A program made the translations under genes and the position numbers. From NCBI GenBank assembly GCA_032164245.1, contig JAVMKO010000003.1:85046390-85110389 (forward strand): a stretch of 64,000 nt of DNA, given 5' to 3'. Of this stretch, positions 1 to 11,969 are shown in pieces. Position 1 is the first letter of the stretch; every line of letters starts with the position of its first letter. Source of the DNA: Sternotherus odoratus (taxonomy: Eukaryota; Chordata; Testudines; Kinosternidae). Under the pieces are notes generated by a model. The model searched no databases and was not told the origin of the DNA. It worked only from the letters and a program-made list of their open reading frames with translations.

Positions 1-1606
1 GAGCAGGGGCAGGAAGAGGTGGGGCATGGGCAGGGAGCTCAGGGGGGGAAGGTGGTGGGGTAGGGAAGAAGCAGAGCAGAATGACACCTTGGGCAGAGCA
101 AGGGTCGAGCACCTCTGGGGAAATCAGAAAGTCAGCACCTATACACAGAACTATAGGCTGGTCTTAAATACACCTATTGATCTCAGAGTCCTGGAAACTT
201 TCTTAACACCACATACATTTCACAACTACCTTGCTGAAGACTGCCAAGTTTTCTTTCACAATGTTTTTAATGGAGTTATACCCATATATCTTATGCAAAT
301 CAGACTTACAATGTTCCTTTCCATGACACAGTGAGCTTGTGCTTTAATTTGGAATTTATAGCTTTTCTTTTGTCATAACACCTCTGGCTCTGCATTTGTG
401 AATTTCAGGGGGCTAGAGGAAGGGAGGAAAAAAAACACTGTAAAAGTTTTTGAAGTATGTACATGTTCTGTACTCTAATGTTTTGCAAATTTATAGGCAG
501 TGTTGCAATTCTGTGCAAATTAAAAACAGCCAAGTCTTCCCAAATGAAACCAAAACATGCCACACCTAGAGGAATGCTGTAATCTCGCCTCAACCTCGCA
601 ACAGGCTCAATTTTACAGAAACTCTAGGTGGAGAATGAGAATCATGAGGAATGTTGCTGACATGTACAGACGGTGAAGAGGAGGGTGTAGATTTCATACA
701 TAATGTACTTTCCTCCATTACTGTAACCCAAAATTAAAATGATGGGGCAGAGTCCTCACCAGTCCCGTGAAACAGCCTTGTTAAAAATAAACAAAGAAAA
801 AAAACATTTTAAACAATGAATAGATGTTAAATGTGTATCTACATGAATTCAATGAGGGTGGGTGCACCAACACTGATAAACCAAAAGGATCTCCACACCT
901 ACTCACCCACATACATACTCACACCTTCTTCCATACATGGACCTGAAATAACACTGGGTTCTTTTTTGCAACTCTGAAATGTCTGAATAATCTTTTTCGC
1001 CATTACCGTTTCTTGTTAGGACTAGGATTGGGAGTGCAGATATAATTCCAGAAAAGTGGTCTACCCTCAGCCTGGACTGGAGTGGACGAAGCAGACAATC
1101 TATAAAGTCATGGAAGTACCTGATGACCACCTGCCAAAAAAGTGAGACTAGGAAGGGAAGTGGTACTGGAAGTGGAGGTGGAAGTGGTAGTATTATGCTA
1201 AGTAAAGATGAGCATGGGACAAGTCAAGGATATCTATTCAGGACAGCAAGATGTTGCTGTCAAACCACAGGCAGATAAAAGAAACACTGGCCATACAGAT
1301 TAGGATGTGACAATTTTTAGATTATTTAACCTATCATCAGTGGGAACAAGATGCCATCTGATGCCAGTCTGCACAAAGAGGAAATCAATTGGTGATTTGC
1401 AATCTCTTTTCATTAGCACCACAAATGGATTCTTGTTCTTATCAACTGTTAGACCTAGATAGATCCACTACATTTTCACTACAAAAGGTTTTGCTCCCTC
1501 TGATAATGGCCCATCCAAATTAAACAGCTTCTTAGAATTAGTATGGTAATTTACAACTTTTTTTTTGCTTTGTGTGTGTGTAAATGCATCTTACTTCTGT
1601 TTGTTC
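1..1606. other. No gene seen
   Basis: This stretch is mostly AT-rich unique-looking DNA. The first 70 bases are purine and G rich and resemble the GC-rich flank found inside the hAT at 35.5 kb, but too little is present to call an element. Short ORFs here have no recognisable domain. Confidence 0.4.
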
Positions 1607-1738
1607 AATTCTATGCATCCGATGAAGTGGGCTATAAGCCCATGAAAGCTTATGTTGAAATAAACTGGTTAGTCTCTAAGGTGCTACAAGTCTTCCTCGC
1701 TTTCTTTATGGATACAGACTAACACGGCTGCTATTCTT
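1607..1738 (+). mobile_element. Penelope-like element, 3' tail only
   Basis: The segment contains GCATCCGATGAAGTGGGCT, then CCATGAAAGCTTATG, then TTAGTCTCTAAGGTGC and ends in CAGACTAACACGGCTGC. The same arrangement closes the long Penelope copy at 16.7-19.4 kb, just after its GIY-YIG domain, so this is a severely 5'-truncated retrocopy of that class. It contains no coding sequence. The match between the copies is seen directly; the Penelope assignment follows from the coding copy. Confidence 0.8.
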
Positions 1739-2318
1739 AAACATTTATAAAGACAGTTCATCATCCTGTCAATGAATCATTCTAACTAATAAAATATATG
1801 GGTGGAAGAAAGCAGGTAGGTATCATATATTACAAAAATTACTGGTTTACTCTCACTAAATACTAAACTATTAAGAATAATGAGCTTCTCCCCAAAGTGA
1901 GTAACTTCCAAAACAAATTAGAGACAGCCAGGGAGAAAGAAAAAATTGAAACAAATGAGTGCTTTAGAAAGTAGACATTTCCTGAACTTCAAAAATTTGT
2001 TTCTTATACAACTAAAATCTCAGCATTGCTATATCAACCAGTTTATTATAGCAATCCAGTTATAGCTTGATAATTTGTAACACTGCACTCCTGTGGAAAA
2101 TGCTCCACTTACACACAAAGAACTTAAACTACTGGTTTAATGTCCTTCTTGACCTCTTCCTTCATCTCTAGAGAGATCTGTACATGATTAGATTTTAACT
2201 TTAAAAACCCTCCTGACAAGAAGTGTCTACAGAGATTAAATTTCCTCTTCAGATGTTCCTGGAAATGTCAATTAATCCCAACTCAACAGCAATACCAAAT
2301 AGCACCTGCACTATGGCC
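1739..2318. other. No gene seen
   Basis: AT-rich DNA without a recognisable repeat or coding signal. Confidence 0.4.
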
Positions 2319-2326
2319 TTCTACAT

Positions 2327-2537
2327 CAGTGGTCTTCAAACTGGGGTGCGCGAGACCATCCCCGGGCGTGTGCGAGACCCTGGCACCACCACCGATTCTG
2401 CTCAAGAGACTGCCAAAGTCGTGGTCTATTTTGTCCCGCCGAAATGCCACGGAAAGAAAGCGGACATACCCCGGGGGCCGCCAGTGGAGGTGGTACAGGG
2501 AAAAGGAGCTGCGGTGCAAAAAGTTTGCAGAATGTTA
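2327..2537. mobile_element. Small non-autonomous hAT element
   Basis: The left end reads CAGTGGTCTTCAAACTGGGG and the right end AGTTTGCAGAATGTTA is a decayed inverse of it. The element is flanked by a perfect 8-bp duplication, TTCTACAT, at 2319-2326 and 2538-2545, the size typical of hAT transposition. The interior is GC-rich and has no transposase. A relative with the same terminal sequence ends at 56438. Four short overlapping ORFs across it are composition artefacts. Confidence 0.75.
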
Positions 2538-2545
2538 TTCTACAT

Positions 2546-5500
2546 GACCTGCAACACTGGTTCAATGATCTAAAAATAATAAAACTGTGTAAAACGACAC
2601 TGAGTGTAAGGATTAAGATGACTTTAGCTATAAACACTAAGAAAATATGCATGCATGTTAGAACAGAATTACAATTTTCTGCTAGAGCTAAGGCTAGTTC
2701 TCTAACCTCACTAAGATAACCTCACTAAGATGATTTTTTGGTTTCTCACAGACAAACATTTCTACACTTTTTCACATTGGTCACTTAGACTCCTGATCAG
2801 GGAATTGACAGCACACAGGTGAATTGCTGTGACCATACACTATCAATTGCCAGATTGGGGACTAAGGTATCACACCATGCTAGAAACCAGAAGATGTTTT
2901 GATGACAGGTGGACTTCAAAAATCTGAGTGTACCACTTATGAATAAACAGTTTACAAACTGAGGAATATCGGAATCAAAACAATTTTTTTTGAATCTTTG
3001 GCAAGACATAATGGCAATAGACTTTGCTTTATGCTGTATTCCCTGTGCTTACAAGATGTAAGCTCTTCTAGACATAGCAGGACTCTGCATTTATCATCCT
3101 TGTACTCATTTACATAAAAGAACAGTCAAAGAAAAAAAAAGAATAGCCAATTTGTATTATTTTAAAAGTTGGATTTTTATTGAGAAATTGGAAAGAGATT
3201 TAAATTAAAATGTCATTGGTACCATTTCCAAAGCCTGTTTGCCTGTAAAGTCTGGCTGCCTTATTTAACATGAATCCAGCTGTACAGAACTGATGGAAGA
3301 GATAGTTAAACGTTTGGTATCTGGTAAGCTACCAGCAACTGAAATAAATGCCATACAGATGTTTTCATATATTGTATATAAATATACCGACACGATTAAA
3401 TATAAAATTATAGAAGTCATGTGTACATGTATGCTTATTATACAATCATGTACTATGCTATTCAGCAGATGCTTGTGACACAACCAAGTTACCTGGCTGG
3501 AGGAACAAACTGACGTGTTTATAATGTATTTTGTTTCTTTGTCTCAAAGATCTCTCTGCTCTCCCATTACTACTTGTGCTAAATCCACCAAGTTAAAAGT
3601 CTTAGCAAGACAGCTTAGAGCAGAGTTTAGATTTCTTTAGTGTGCAGTACCTTTCTCCTTGAAATACACAAATAGAAAATAGATTTACTTTCTCTGCCAC
3701 CTCTGGAATACAGATAATACCATGTTCTGTGGTGTCAGCTCTTCCTCCTCCAAAGCTTTTGTGAGTCACTTTTGTGTCTCATGCTACTGTCTTCCAAACA
3801 ATTCTGGGTAAGAATGTGCTTCCTCATTCTCACAAAAAAAAAAAAAAAAAAGAGAGATTGAATGATAGCAGTGTTACATAAAAGGAATTATATTTAACAT
3901 ACTTAAAAAAATAAATTGGTGTCATAAAAATGTGTAAGGCAAACAATGTGGTAATTACTACAAATAAAAGTAAACTGGCTTCATGAAAGTTACATTATTA
4001 GCATCCTGTAGGATTTTAAGTGTTTCCTTTCAATGGTGGCAATACTACAGCAGACAATTCAACAGATGAAAAACAATTCATTTCTCTTATCCAACAGCAT
4101 CTTTTTCCTAGGCTCAATGGACATGTCAGGAGACATATTAAATCTTTACTTACAGGCCATACTATTCTCTCATGCCAAACTATTTCTATGCTTGGCAATA
4201 CAAATCAGACTTTTTAAGGGACTCTCAAAGTACTGCACATTTCTTTTCTGGGGGGAAAAAAAAGAGACTATGGACTAATTTTTCTTCTGTGTTGTGTTGC
4301 AATATAGGATTGAACTTCATATTTTGAAGAGCTCTTCCGGTCTTTGGTTTTTATGTGAGCATTTAATTTAGTGCTGGTGACAGCTCTGGAGAATGCAGCC
4401 ACTGAACAAGCGTACTGAATGGGTCTTCCCTAGACATGAGATTAGAGTTCAGGCTTCAAGTTCATGTACTCCTTTGTTTCTCTGAAGAGATGAACAATTA
4501 GTTATCACTTAATACACAATACATAATACTTTGCACTTCTGCAGATCAGTTCATCTGAGGACTTTCATCTACAACAAGCAAAGGCTAATGGGGAAATTCT
4601 GCACCCACACTTTCTGGGAGCTGCAGCACACAAGGCACAGCCCAGTGGAGAATGGGGGCAAAACTTTGTGCCACCCACATTCTGGGCTGCTTGGGGCTAA
4701 TATGAGCCTCATAAATTAAAGTATCTTTAAGTAGCAGCAGACTCCAGTCCTGCCCACAGTCCCGGCTGCTCCATGCCCAGTCCAGGGACTACAGCTGAGC
4801 AGTGGAATTCTCTCCTGGTCACTTGCAGTGCATTAAGACAGAGGAGCAGGGAGCTAAACCTGTCCCTGAATCTGGATTAAAGTAGCTATTTTAACAAATG
4901 CATCAGTAGCCTAAGTGTTTAGGGGGGGGGGGGGATGTTATTTGAGGAGAAAACTGGTTCTATTGCATTAACAGCATCTCATTTTCAGGGCATGCAAGAA
5001 AAAAGAAGCCTCAAATCTTCAATGGTTCTATGAAGGGAAATACTTAAGACCTTTCAACTGTATTCCAGGGGTAATGCACTAAATTCATTTAAAATACCTG
5101 TATATTTGTACATCATAGTCTGCTAAGCTCAAAGAATTTTTGTTTATATATATTCACAGTTCGAAGTGTGACTTTTATTTTAGGTGTCAGTTATAAATCA
5201 TTCTTTTGAGAGAGCTTAGGAAAGCATTTATCTCTGGGTTTCTAGCACAGTAAGCACTGTATATCTAAAAAATCATGTTTAACCATTTAGTGAGTTGAGA
5301 AGCTTGTTTTCCCATGGTGTAGCTGCCATCACTGTGGATGTGGCCTGACTAGCAATGACCATCACCAGGGAGGTAAGGACTAACCACGGAGAAGCTAAAT
5401 TAAAGTGATGGGAAGGATACTGATTCAAGCCCACTGAAGGGAATGGACCTGCTGCTGCAGAAAGGACTTCTGAGGACTTGCTGGCCAAAGATCTAATCAG

Positions 5501-6534
5501 CTGATAAGTGAAAGTCTAGCTTATGGGGTCTTAAGAAGGTGCATGGAGTCAACATCAGGTGAATGCACCTGCCATTGAATGGAAGAACCAAAGGAAGTAC
5601 ATTTTCAGGACTTTTTCCTCGGTTGTTAGGTTTTTTTGGAGTGTGGATGTGTGGGCAGATTATTTTATATAATTTTGGAGATCTGCTAATGTCTGGAAGA
5701 AAGATGGTGCCTCAGCTGAGGCAGCAGCTGCAGCTGCTTCCAGCAAGGTGGGAAAACTAGGGGTATGGTGTTCAGTACCACACACTGCTTAAGATACTGC
5801 ATGAGCAAAGCTTTGTTCTGTGGCCAGTTCCAAGTGGCTGTACATAATAAGAGCCTGCTTCTCCTTGCTCGGATTCCCTGCCTGGGAAGGTCACCCCCTG
5901 AAGTGAACAAGTGCAAAACCACTGTATCCTGCTTGACTGCCAATAGCCTGATTAACTAGAGGAATCAACCCTTTCCTTCTTGCTGATTACTTCCATATCA
6001 CAAATATATTTTCTGCCTTATTAATTTGCTTGCATAGTTACTTTCTTTAGTAGAGTAGGAAGGTAAAAGACAAGAATTCTGAGTTGATTCACAGGCTTCC
6101 TCCATTTTTTTTTTTTAAGTGTTGAAAGCCAAGCAGCAGATGAGGTGCTGTGAAACATTGAAGAGGGCTTGGAGCTAAAGTTTGGAAAAGGGAAATAGCA
6201 TTTCTTGGAACTGAAGAGAAAATACATTTCCACTTAATTTCAACAGGCTGCTCCAATAAATTGTAATATCTAGTTGGCTGGGGAAAAAAAGGCTTACCTC
6301 AGTGCAGGATTCTCCTAAATTATTTTTCTTGGCTTGCTCCTCATCTAAACTGGGAAGCAGTGTTTTTCCCTCTGAGTTCCTCTCTTGGCTGATCTTAGAA
6401 AGGCTTTTGGATGCAAATGAAACCTCCTCAGTACAGTAGAGGGGAGATGGCTTTCCAGCATAACAAAACTGATTGTGGGAATTTTTTGAGAAAGATTGAC
6501 AAACACTAAGATGAATCTCTCAGGGACCGATTTT
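2546..6534. other. Long stretch without recognised gene
   Basis: AT-rich DNA holding an A18 run at 3834-3851 and a G13 run at 4922-4934. No complete transposon, RNA gene or convincing exon was recognised. ORFs are 60-90 codons and overlap on both strands, as expected by chance. Confidence 0.4.
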
Positions 6535-6690
6535 CTTTAAGGGAAGCTGTGGTCCAGTGGAATGAACACAGTGCTGAGAATCAGGAGTCTTGCTTCTGCT
6601 ACTGATGCACTGTGACCTTTCAAGGTCACTTAACTTCTGTGTTTCAGATTCCCCTTCTGTAACAATATTGTAAGCTATAGCACCATAGCT
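6535..6690 (+). mobile_element. MIR-type SINE
   Basis: The order of landmarks matches an old MIR core-SINE: a segment like GTCCAGTGGAATGAACACAGTG, then GAATCAGGAGTCTTG, then CTACTGATGCACTGTGACC, then GGTCACTTAACTTCTGTG and a CAGATTCCCC block. This is a fossil pol III-derived retroposon with no coding content. The identification is from recall of the family consensus. Confidence 0.65.
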
Positions 6691-6739
6691 ATAATTCTCA
6701 GGGGTCTGAAAAACCCACATCCCTGAGAGAAGTAGTTAT

Positions 6740-7190
6740 GCCAACCTAACACCCGGTGTAGACAGCAGTAAGTTGATGGAAAAATTCTTCCATTGACCTA
6801 GCTATTGCCTCTTGGGGAAGCATTATGGGCAGCTATCCCAGCATTCAAGTGGCTGCAACACTTTTTTCAAATGAGGGGGGGTGGGGAGGAGTGTGTTGTG
6901 TGTGGGGGGGGAGAAAGAGTGGGGTTTTGGAGTGCTGAGAATGTCAGCACTCTATCTTGTAAATTCATCCCCCGTAGTCTCCCTGCCTCTCTCTATTTTC
7001 AACAAAGGGAGTTTTTCCATTGACGAAGTTAATCCAGCTCTCCAAGAGGTGGAAGCTGGTTTGACAGAAAAATTCTTCCATTGACCTAGCTCCATCTACA
7101 CTGGGGACTAGGTCAGCCAGGGAGTGAAATTTCTCACAGCTCCAAGCCATGTAACTATGCTGATCTAATCTTTAAACGGTAGACCAGGCC
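6740..7190. mobile_element. Composite of Harbinger-type MITE fragments
   Basis: Contains GGTGTAGACAGC near the left end and two near-identical stretches (6778-6808 and 7065-7095) built on AAAAATTCTTCCATTGACCT. At 6822-6845 the reverse strand reads GGGATAGCTGCCCATAATGC, a core also present in the MITE at 49980-50639. The right part carries CATCTACACTGGGG. The duplicated block suggests one MITE inserted into or recombined with another. A G-rich run lies at 6880-6910. Confidence 0.5.
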
Positions 7191-7194
7191 ATAA

Positions 7195-8149
7195 TAGCCT
7201 TATTATGAGAAATAAAAAGTTGTTAAGGACATTTTCTACCAATGGAAGGCTTCTGGCCTCCATATAACCAATGAAAAACACTACCACATCTCCCATCCAC
7301 ACCACTAAACTACATGAGTAGAACTAGCTGAAATTATTTCATTTTAAAAAAATTGTCAATAGACGTTTACACAAAAATACGGATTTCCATTTTTGACAAG
7401 TTTCAATTTTTTTCTTTTAGTTTATTGAATTCAGGCTTTGTGGAATTTTTCCCTCTATTGCAAATTTTGATTGGTTAGCAGAGTCACAAGGTGAGCTTAA
7501 AAATAAATTAAGTTTAATAAATTACATTTTTGAAAACTAAATATATTTTAAAATGAAAAACAAACAAAAAAGTCTGTTTTTGAAAGCTACCAGAATGGAA
7601 CCATTGCTGTATTTTCCCCCATATAGTCAGTTGTATAAACCAGAGGCTCCTGTTTTTGAGCCACTGGAAGCAGGATGTATACAGAGGCGAGATCCAGATT
7701 CTAGCAAGCCAAGCAGCAACTTTTGTGTCTTACTGAACATCTCCTCTCAGCTATGAGTCACCATCCCAGGGCTTCTCTTTATTTACGCCCTCTCCTCCTC
7801 TCTTAGTGCCGAGTTTAAAACACACCCATGAGCCAAAGGAACTCAACAACAGTGCCCTCTATGAAAGTTTGTAATCAGATTACCTAGCAGTTTCTAGATT
7901 GCTTGGACAAAAATCATAGCACAAAGAATAAATCCAAAGTTTCTGTTTTCTAGGAAATCATCAAAATGTTCTCATTTGTGTTTTTCCTCTCTACCCTTTT
8001 GTATAAGTGATAAAGCCATCAACTTTGAATGAACCACCTCCCCCCCCCCCAAAAAAAAAAAAAACAACAACAACCAGTTTCTACAGATCCTTGGATTTGG
8101 TTGGAAAAGGTAAGGGTGGGTACAAGTTGTTCCACTTCTTCAGAGCCTG
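7195..8149. other. No gene seen; C10/A12 run
   Basis: AT-rich DNA. A homopolymer pair of about ten C followed by about twelve A occurs at 8040-8063, just upstream of the truncated Penelope copy. Confidence 0.4.
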
Positions 8150-8650
8150 AAGATGAAGAGTTTATACAAATCAGACATCAGGAATGGAAACATACAAAAG
8201 CCGGCAAGAGAACACTCCAATCCCCCTGGCCATTCAATAACAGATTTAAAAGTAGCCATCCTTCAACAAAAAAAACTTCAAAAACAGACTTCAAAGAGAA
8301 ACAGCAGAGCTACAATTCATTTGCAAACTTAACATCATTAATTTGGGCTTGAATAGGGACTGCTTGAGTGGCTGTCTCACTGCAAAAACAATGTTCCCTC
8401 TCTTGATATTGACACCTTCTTATTAATTATTGGGAGTGGACCACATCCACCCTGACTAAATTGGCATTGTCAACACCGGTTCTCCACTTGTAAGGTAACT
8501 CCCCTTCTCTCCATGTGTCAGTATAGAATGCCCTGATCTGTAAGTTTCAATCCATGCATCTGAAGAAGTGGTGTTTCAGACCCATGAAAGCTTATGCCTA
8601 AATTAATCTATTAGTCTTTAAGGTGCCACCGGACTCCTGGTTGTTTTTTT
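8150..8650 (+). pseudogene. Penelope-like element, 5'-truncated, GIY-YIG remnant plus tail
   Basis: The first half aligns by eye with the end of the endonuclease region of the 16.7-19.4 kb copy: shared landmarks include AATCAGACAT, GGAATGGAAACATACAAAA, AGAGAACACT, ACAGATTTAAAAGT and AGAGCTACAATTCATTTGCA. The second half carries the tail, GAAGAAGTGGTGTTTCAGAC, CATGAAAGCTTATGCC and TTAGTCTTTAAGGTGCCACC. The catalytic GIY-YIG start is missing and the frame is not maintained, so this is a dead fragment. The A17 run downstream (8653-8669) may be part of the insertion or unrelated. Confidence 0.75.
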
Positions 8651-8974
8651 ACAAAAAAAAAAAAAAAAAGACGACAATCAGAGAAACCAGACTGACCTAC
8701 TGACTAATCTTACTCTCCCTCACCCTATTTTTGTTAGTATTAAACATATTTAGATGGCTCCAATCCTAGATATTAAACGGGCTTGGGGATGGGGGAAGAC
8801 CAATCGACCAGATAAATTTAAAATACTTTGGAAATATTTTATTAATAGGGTTGCCAACTTTGGTTCAATGCATTCCTTAAGGTCTCATCACATGACATAA
8901 TATTTAATTAAAGATGTGTAATTCTTAAGGACAGTTATTAGGACAATCCTGGATGGTTGGAAACTATTTATTCT

Positions 8975-9310
8975 AGGAATGTAAATATTGTTTAAAAAGT
9001 TAACCATTTAAAAGATTAAAATTCTGTCGTTTAAACAGTTAACTGATTAAAGGGAGAGGGGTTGGGGTTGCTCTGGCCAGAAATGCGGGGGCTGGACCTG
9101 TTGGCAGGCCATGGGGCTGGGGATCAGCTGGCCAACCAGCAGGAGGGAGAAAGGCCGGCGCAGCTGGGGCTCGGATCCAGCTGGCTGGGCTGGGCCAGGG
9201 TACAGCCAGGGCTAGGGTCTGGCCAGCGCTGTACAGCTGGGGGTTAACAGTTAATGGGGGTTAACCAGTAAGTCTAATGCTTACCAGTTAACTGGTTACA
9301 TTTTACATTC
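8975..9310. mobile_element. hAT-like element with GC-rich core
   Basis: The ends carry inverted GAATGTAAAT and TTTTACATTC, and the subterminal parts are rich in GTTAACC, TTAACTG and related palindromic half sites on both sides. TTTATTCT (8967-8974) and TTTATTCA (9311-9318) form a 7 of 8 target duplication. The middle, about 9060-9240, is strongly GC-rich with many CTGG and GCTGGG repeats, in sharp contrast to the AT-rich flanks. There is no transposase. The exact first base is uncertain by two positions. Confidence 0.6.
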
Positions 9311-9318
9311 TTTATTCA

Positions 9319-10908
9319 TTCGTCTTTAAAAAGCTAATCCATCATTTTAAAAAGCCAGGAACAAACGGTAGTAGATATGGGTTCCTCTCTAAATGTGGCT
9401 GTGATCAACTCAGCAAACACAGCAACAGCAGAATTCTGTACGTGTAATAAGTAGTTACTAAATACAAGGGATGGTATTTCAGGGCCAATCTGTGTGAGCA
9501 CACAAGCATTTGTAACTGAGAACCTGTGGAATGTGTTCTGCAAATCATGCAGTATATATCAATTTTGCACTAAGATGCAATAGAAGTCTGTTCTGGAGTA
9601 AAAGAGACTCACAAAGAAAAGCCATTATAAAATTCTCCAGGAAGTGACCAAATTTCTTCTCTCATGCTAGTTACTGTTGGCAAGAAACTTTGGTTCCCTA
9701 TAAAAGGGAACAATGTGTGTGTTTACCTCTCTGAAGTTCTATAAAAGGTGGGAAAGCAAAGTATGAAACAAAACAAAACAAAACCAGAAAAACACACATC
9801 CAACCCTCTTCTCCTGTAGTTAAATAATGAAGCTGTTTACATCTGGAAACAATTAACAACTAAAACGGAAGATGGGCAAGTATCAAGGAGGAGGAAATAA
9901 AGAATACTTGCAGTATTAAGTAAAACAACTTGTGTATTTGCACGATTAAAACAGTAGAGTTGTAACTGAAAACTGACACACACAAAAAGCATTTGGGGTG
10001 ACTGAAAATATAAAAGACCTTTTTTTAATTATCAATGTACAAAGGACATAAACCTATGTAGTGAGTTATCAAAGCAAAGCATCATAACTGCAGACTGTCT
10101 ACATGTGTACTACGTGTTCATGATGCTTATGAAATAGAAAAGGTTGATATCTAGCCCATTTTATATTACTGTCTGTTTTTAAGACTCATAGCAAGACAAC
10201 CCTACCTTCCATTTTTTATAAGCTCCTAAAACACAATACTATTTCATTAAAAACTTGGCCCTGAGAACAGAGGAAGGCCAGTCAGCTACAGTTTATACCT
10301 TAGATTGCACCCATATAAACCTATCTCCTCTGCCACTAGTTTAACCAGTGCACATTTCACTGAATTGGGCCTTTCAATAATAGCACAGATAAAGAAAGAG
10401 TATTTAAATGCATATGAAATTATTTAAATATATCCTCTTTTTCATTATGAAAGGAAAACACACAAAAAACTACTCAAACAAAACTGAAATACATTAAAAA
10501 CAATCTACCAAATGATGAACAAAACACATGGTAAACAGGACAAGGGCCTTCAAACCTGAATGTCCTGCAACTGTTTTCTGAGAACTTTTACCATCAGCAG
10601 CATTTTAGCCAGTCAACTGCTGAAACATGCAAGAGGCATTCTCTGATATCAATCTAGGTTGCCATATTGGCATCACAGTACCTAAGCACCTCTGAAAAAA
10701 CTGACTGTATGGACTGTGTTAAAATTGTAAGCTGGCACTTAACATTTTCTGGTTTTTCCTGTTCCTGCTGGCAGGCTGGGGACATTATAGGAAAGTGTGC
10801 AATCTGGGCCTCGCAGCAATCACTCTGCAGACAGACAGCGTATATAGTAAGGTGGGGTGTGTTGTGCCTCTCTGTTGTGTTCATCAGCCTGTTTTGTCTC
10901 ACACTCTG
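9319..10908. other. No gene seen
   Basis: AT-rich DNA with a short AAAAC repeat near 9765-9785. The two opposed ORFs around 10650-11000 overlap each other and part of a MITE, and carry no domain. Confidence 0.4.
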
Positions 10909-11188
10909 GAATTGTCTTCACTACAGGGGAGATCAACCCTGCTGCAATCGATGCAACAGGTGTCGATTTAGCAGGTCTTGTGAAGACCAGCTAAATTGAC
11001 AGCAGACTGCTCTCCGGTCAGTCAACTCCAGTACTCCTGCTCCCTGAGAAGGGTAAGGGAAGTCAACTGGAGAGCATCTCCCGTCGACGCAGAGCAGTGA
11101 AGAGACCTGGGTAAGTCGACCTAAGCGAAGTCAATTCCAGGTACATTATTCACTTAGGTCAACATACCGTGGTAATGAAGACAAGCCC
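10909..11188. mobile_element. Harbinger-type MITE
   Basis: Left end ATTGTCTTCACTACAGGGG and right end reading, on the reverse strand, GGGCTTGTCTTCATTACCAC form terminal inverted repeats of the same type as the 4.4-kb Harbinger at 31 kb. The interior has GTCGAC and TCGATT motifs, like the ends of that transposon. It is non-coding. Left boundary is approximate because the first few bases are decayed. Confidence 0.65.
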
Positions 11189-11415
11189 TCTTTTTGGTTT
11201 CTTCTGTGATATTGTTCTGACTTCTAAAAAATAAACTAGTGTTACATTGTAAACTGCCAGCAAGAGTATTTTATGTTTTTGTCTAACTTCTCAGTGTATA
11301 TGACATGAACATAAAAGGCTCAACACCACTCAGACCTTTAAAGATAAATCACCAACAACCAAAAGTGTATTCACAGATGAATGAGACAGCATGGAAAATA
11401 TGAGCATATGAACTA

Positions 11416-11866
11416 CCATATTTTTCGCCATATAAGACGCTCCGGCATATAAGACGCACCTAATTTTAAAGGAGGAAAATCTAGAAAAAAAAAGATTGAG
11501 AGCACTTTCAACTCCACTGCAAGTCAGCAAGGTACACAGGAAACAGCCACTCACTCCACTGTTAAAGCCCCAGGAAGGTTTGAATGTTCATTTCCTGTTT
11601 GATCACAATGGAGAGCTCATTCAGTATGGAGTATGCAAGCGTGGAGAGATCATCTGAACCCGTCTCCCGCCCCCGCCCCCCCCCCCCCCCGCGCGCAAAG
11701 GGCTGGAGCCTCCCGTCCCCCCCGTCCCCCCGCGCAAAGGGCTGGCCCGGCTTTTTTACGTGGGCGGGGGAGTCGCAGGCAGTATATTCGCCGTATAAGA
11801 CGCACCAACTTCCCCCCCCCCCGTTTTGGGGAAGAAAAAGTGCATCTTATACGGCGAAAAATACGG
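11416..11866. mobile_element. Mariner-like TIR element with GC-rich core
   Basis: The left end CCATATTTTTCGCCATATAA mirrors the right end (reverse strand CCGTATTTTTCGCCGTATAA), and a TA dinucleotide lies on each outer side (11414-11415, 11867-11868), as for Tc1/mariner-like insertion. A third copy of the end sequence sits inside at about 11787-11812 and can pair with the right end around a CTTCCCC/GGGGAAG stem. Between them lies a block of C and G runs (11655-11760). No transposase is encoded; the ORFs of up to 130 codons across the GC block are artefacts. Superfamily is inferred from the TA duplication only. Confidence 0.6.
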
Positions 11867-11969
11867 TATGTATTCACAGCAGGCTACTGAAATCAACTGC
11901 AGGCAGCAAAACAGAAGATGGCCTACAAGGGATCCCTTTGCCTCTGTTTACTTTTTCAAACAAAATACC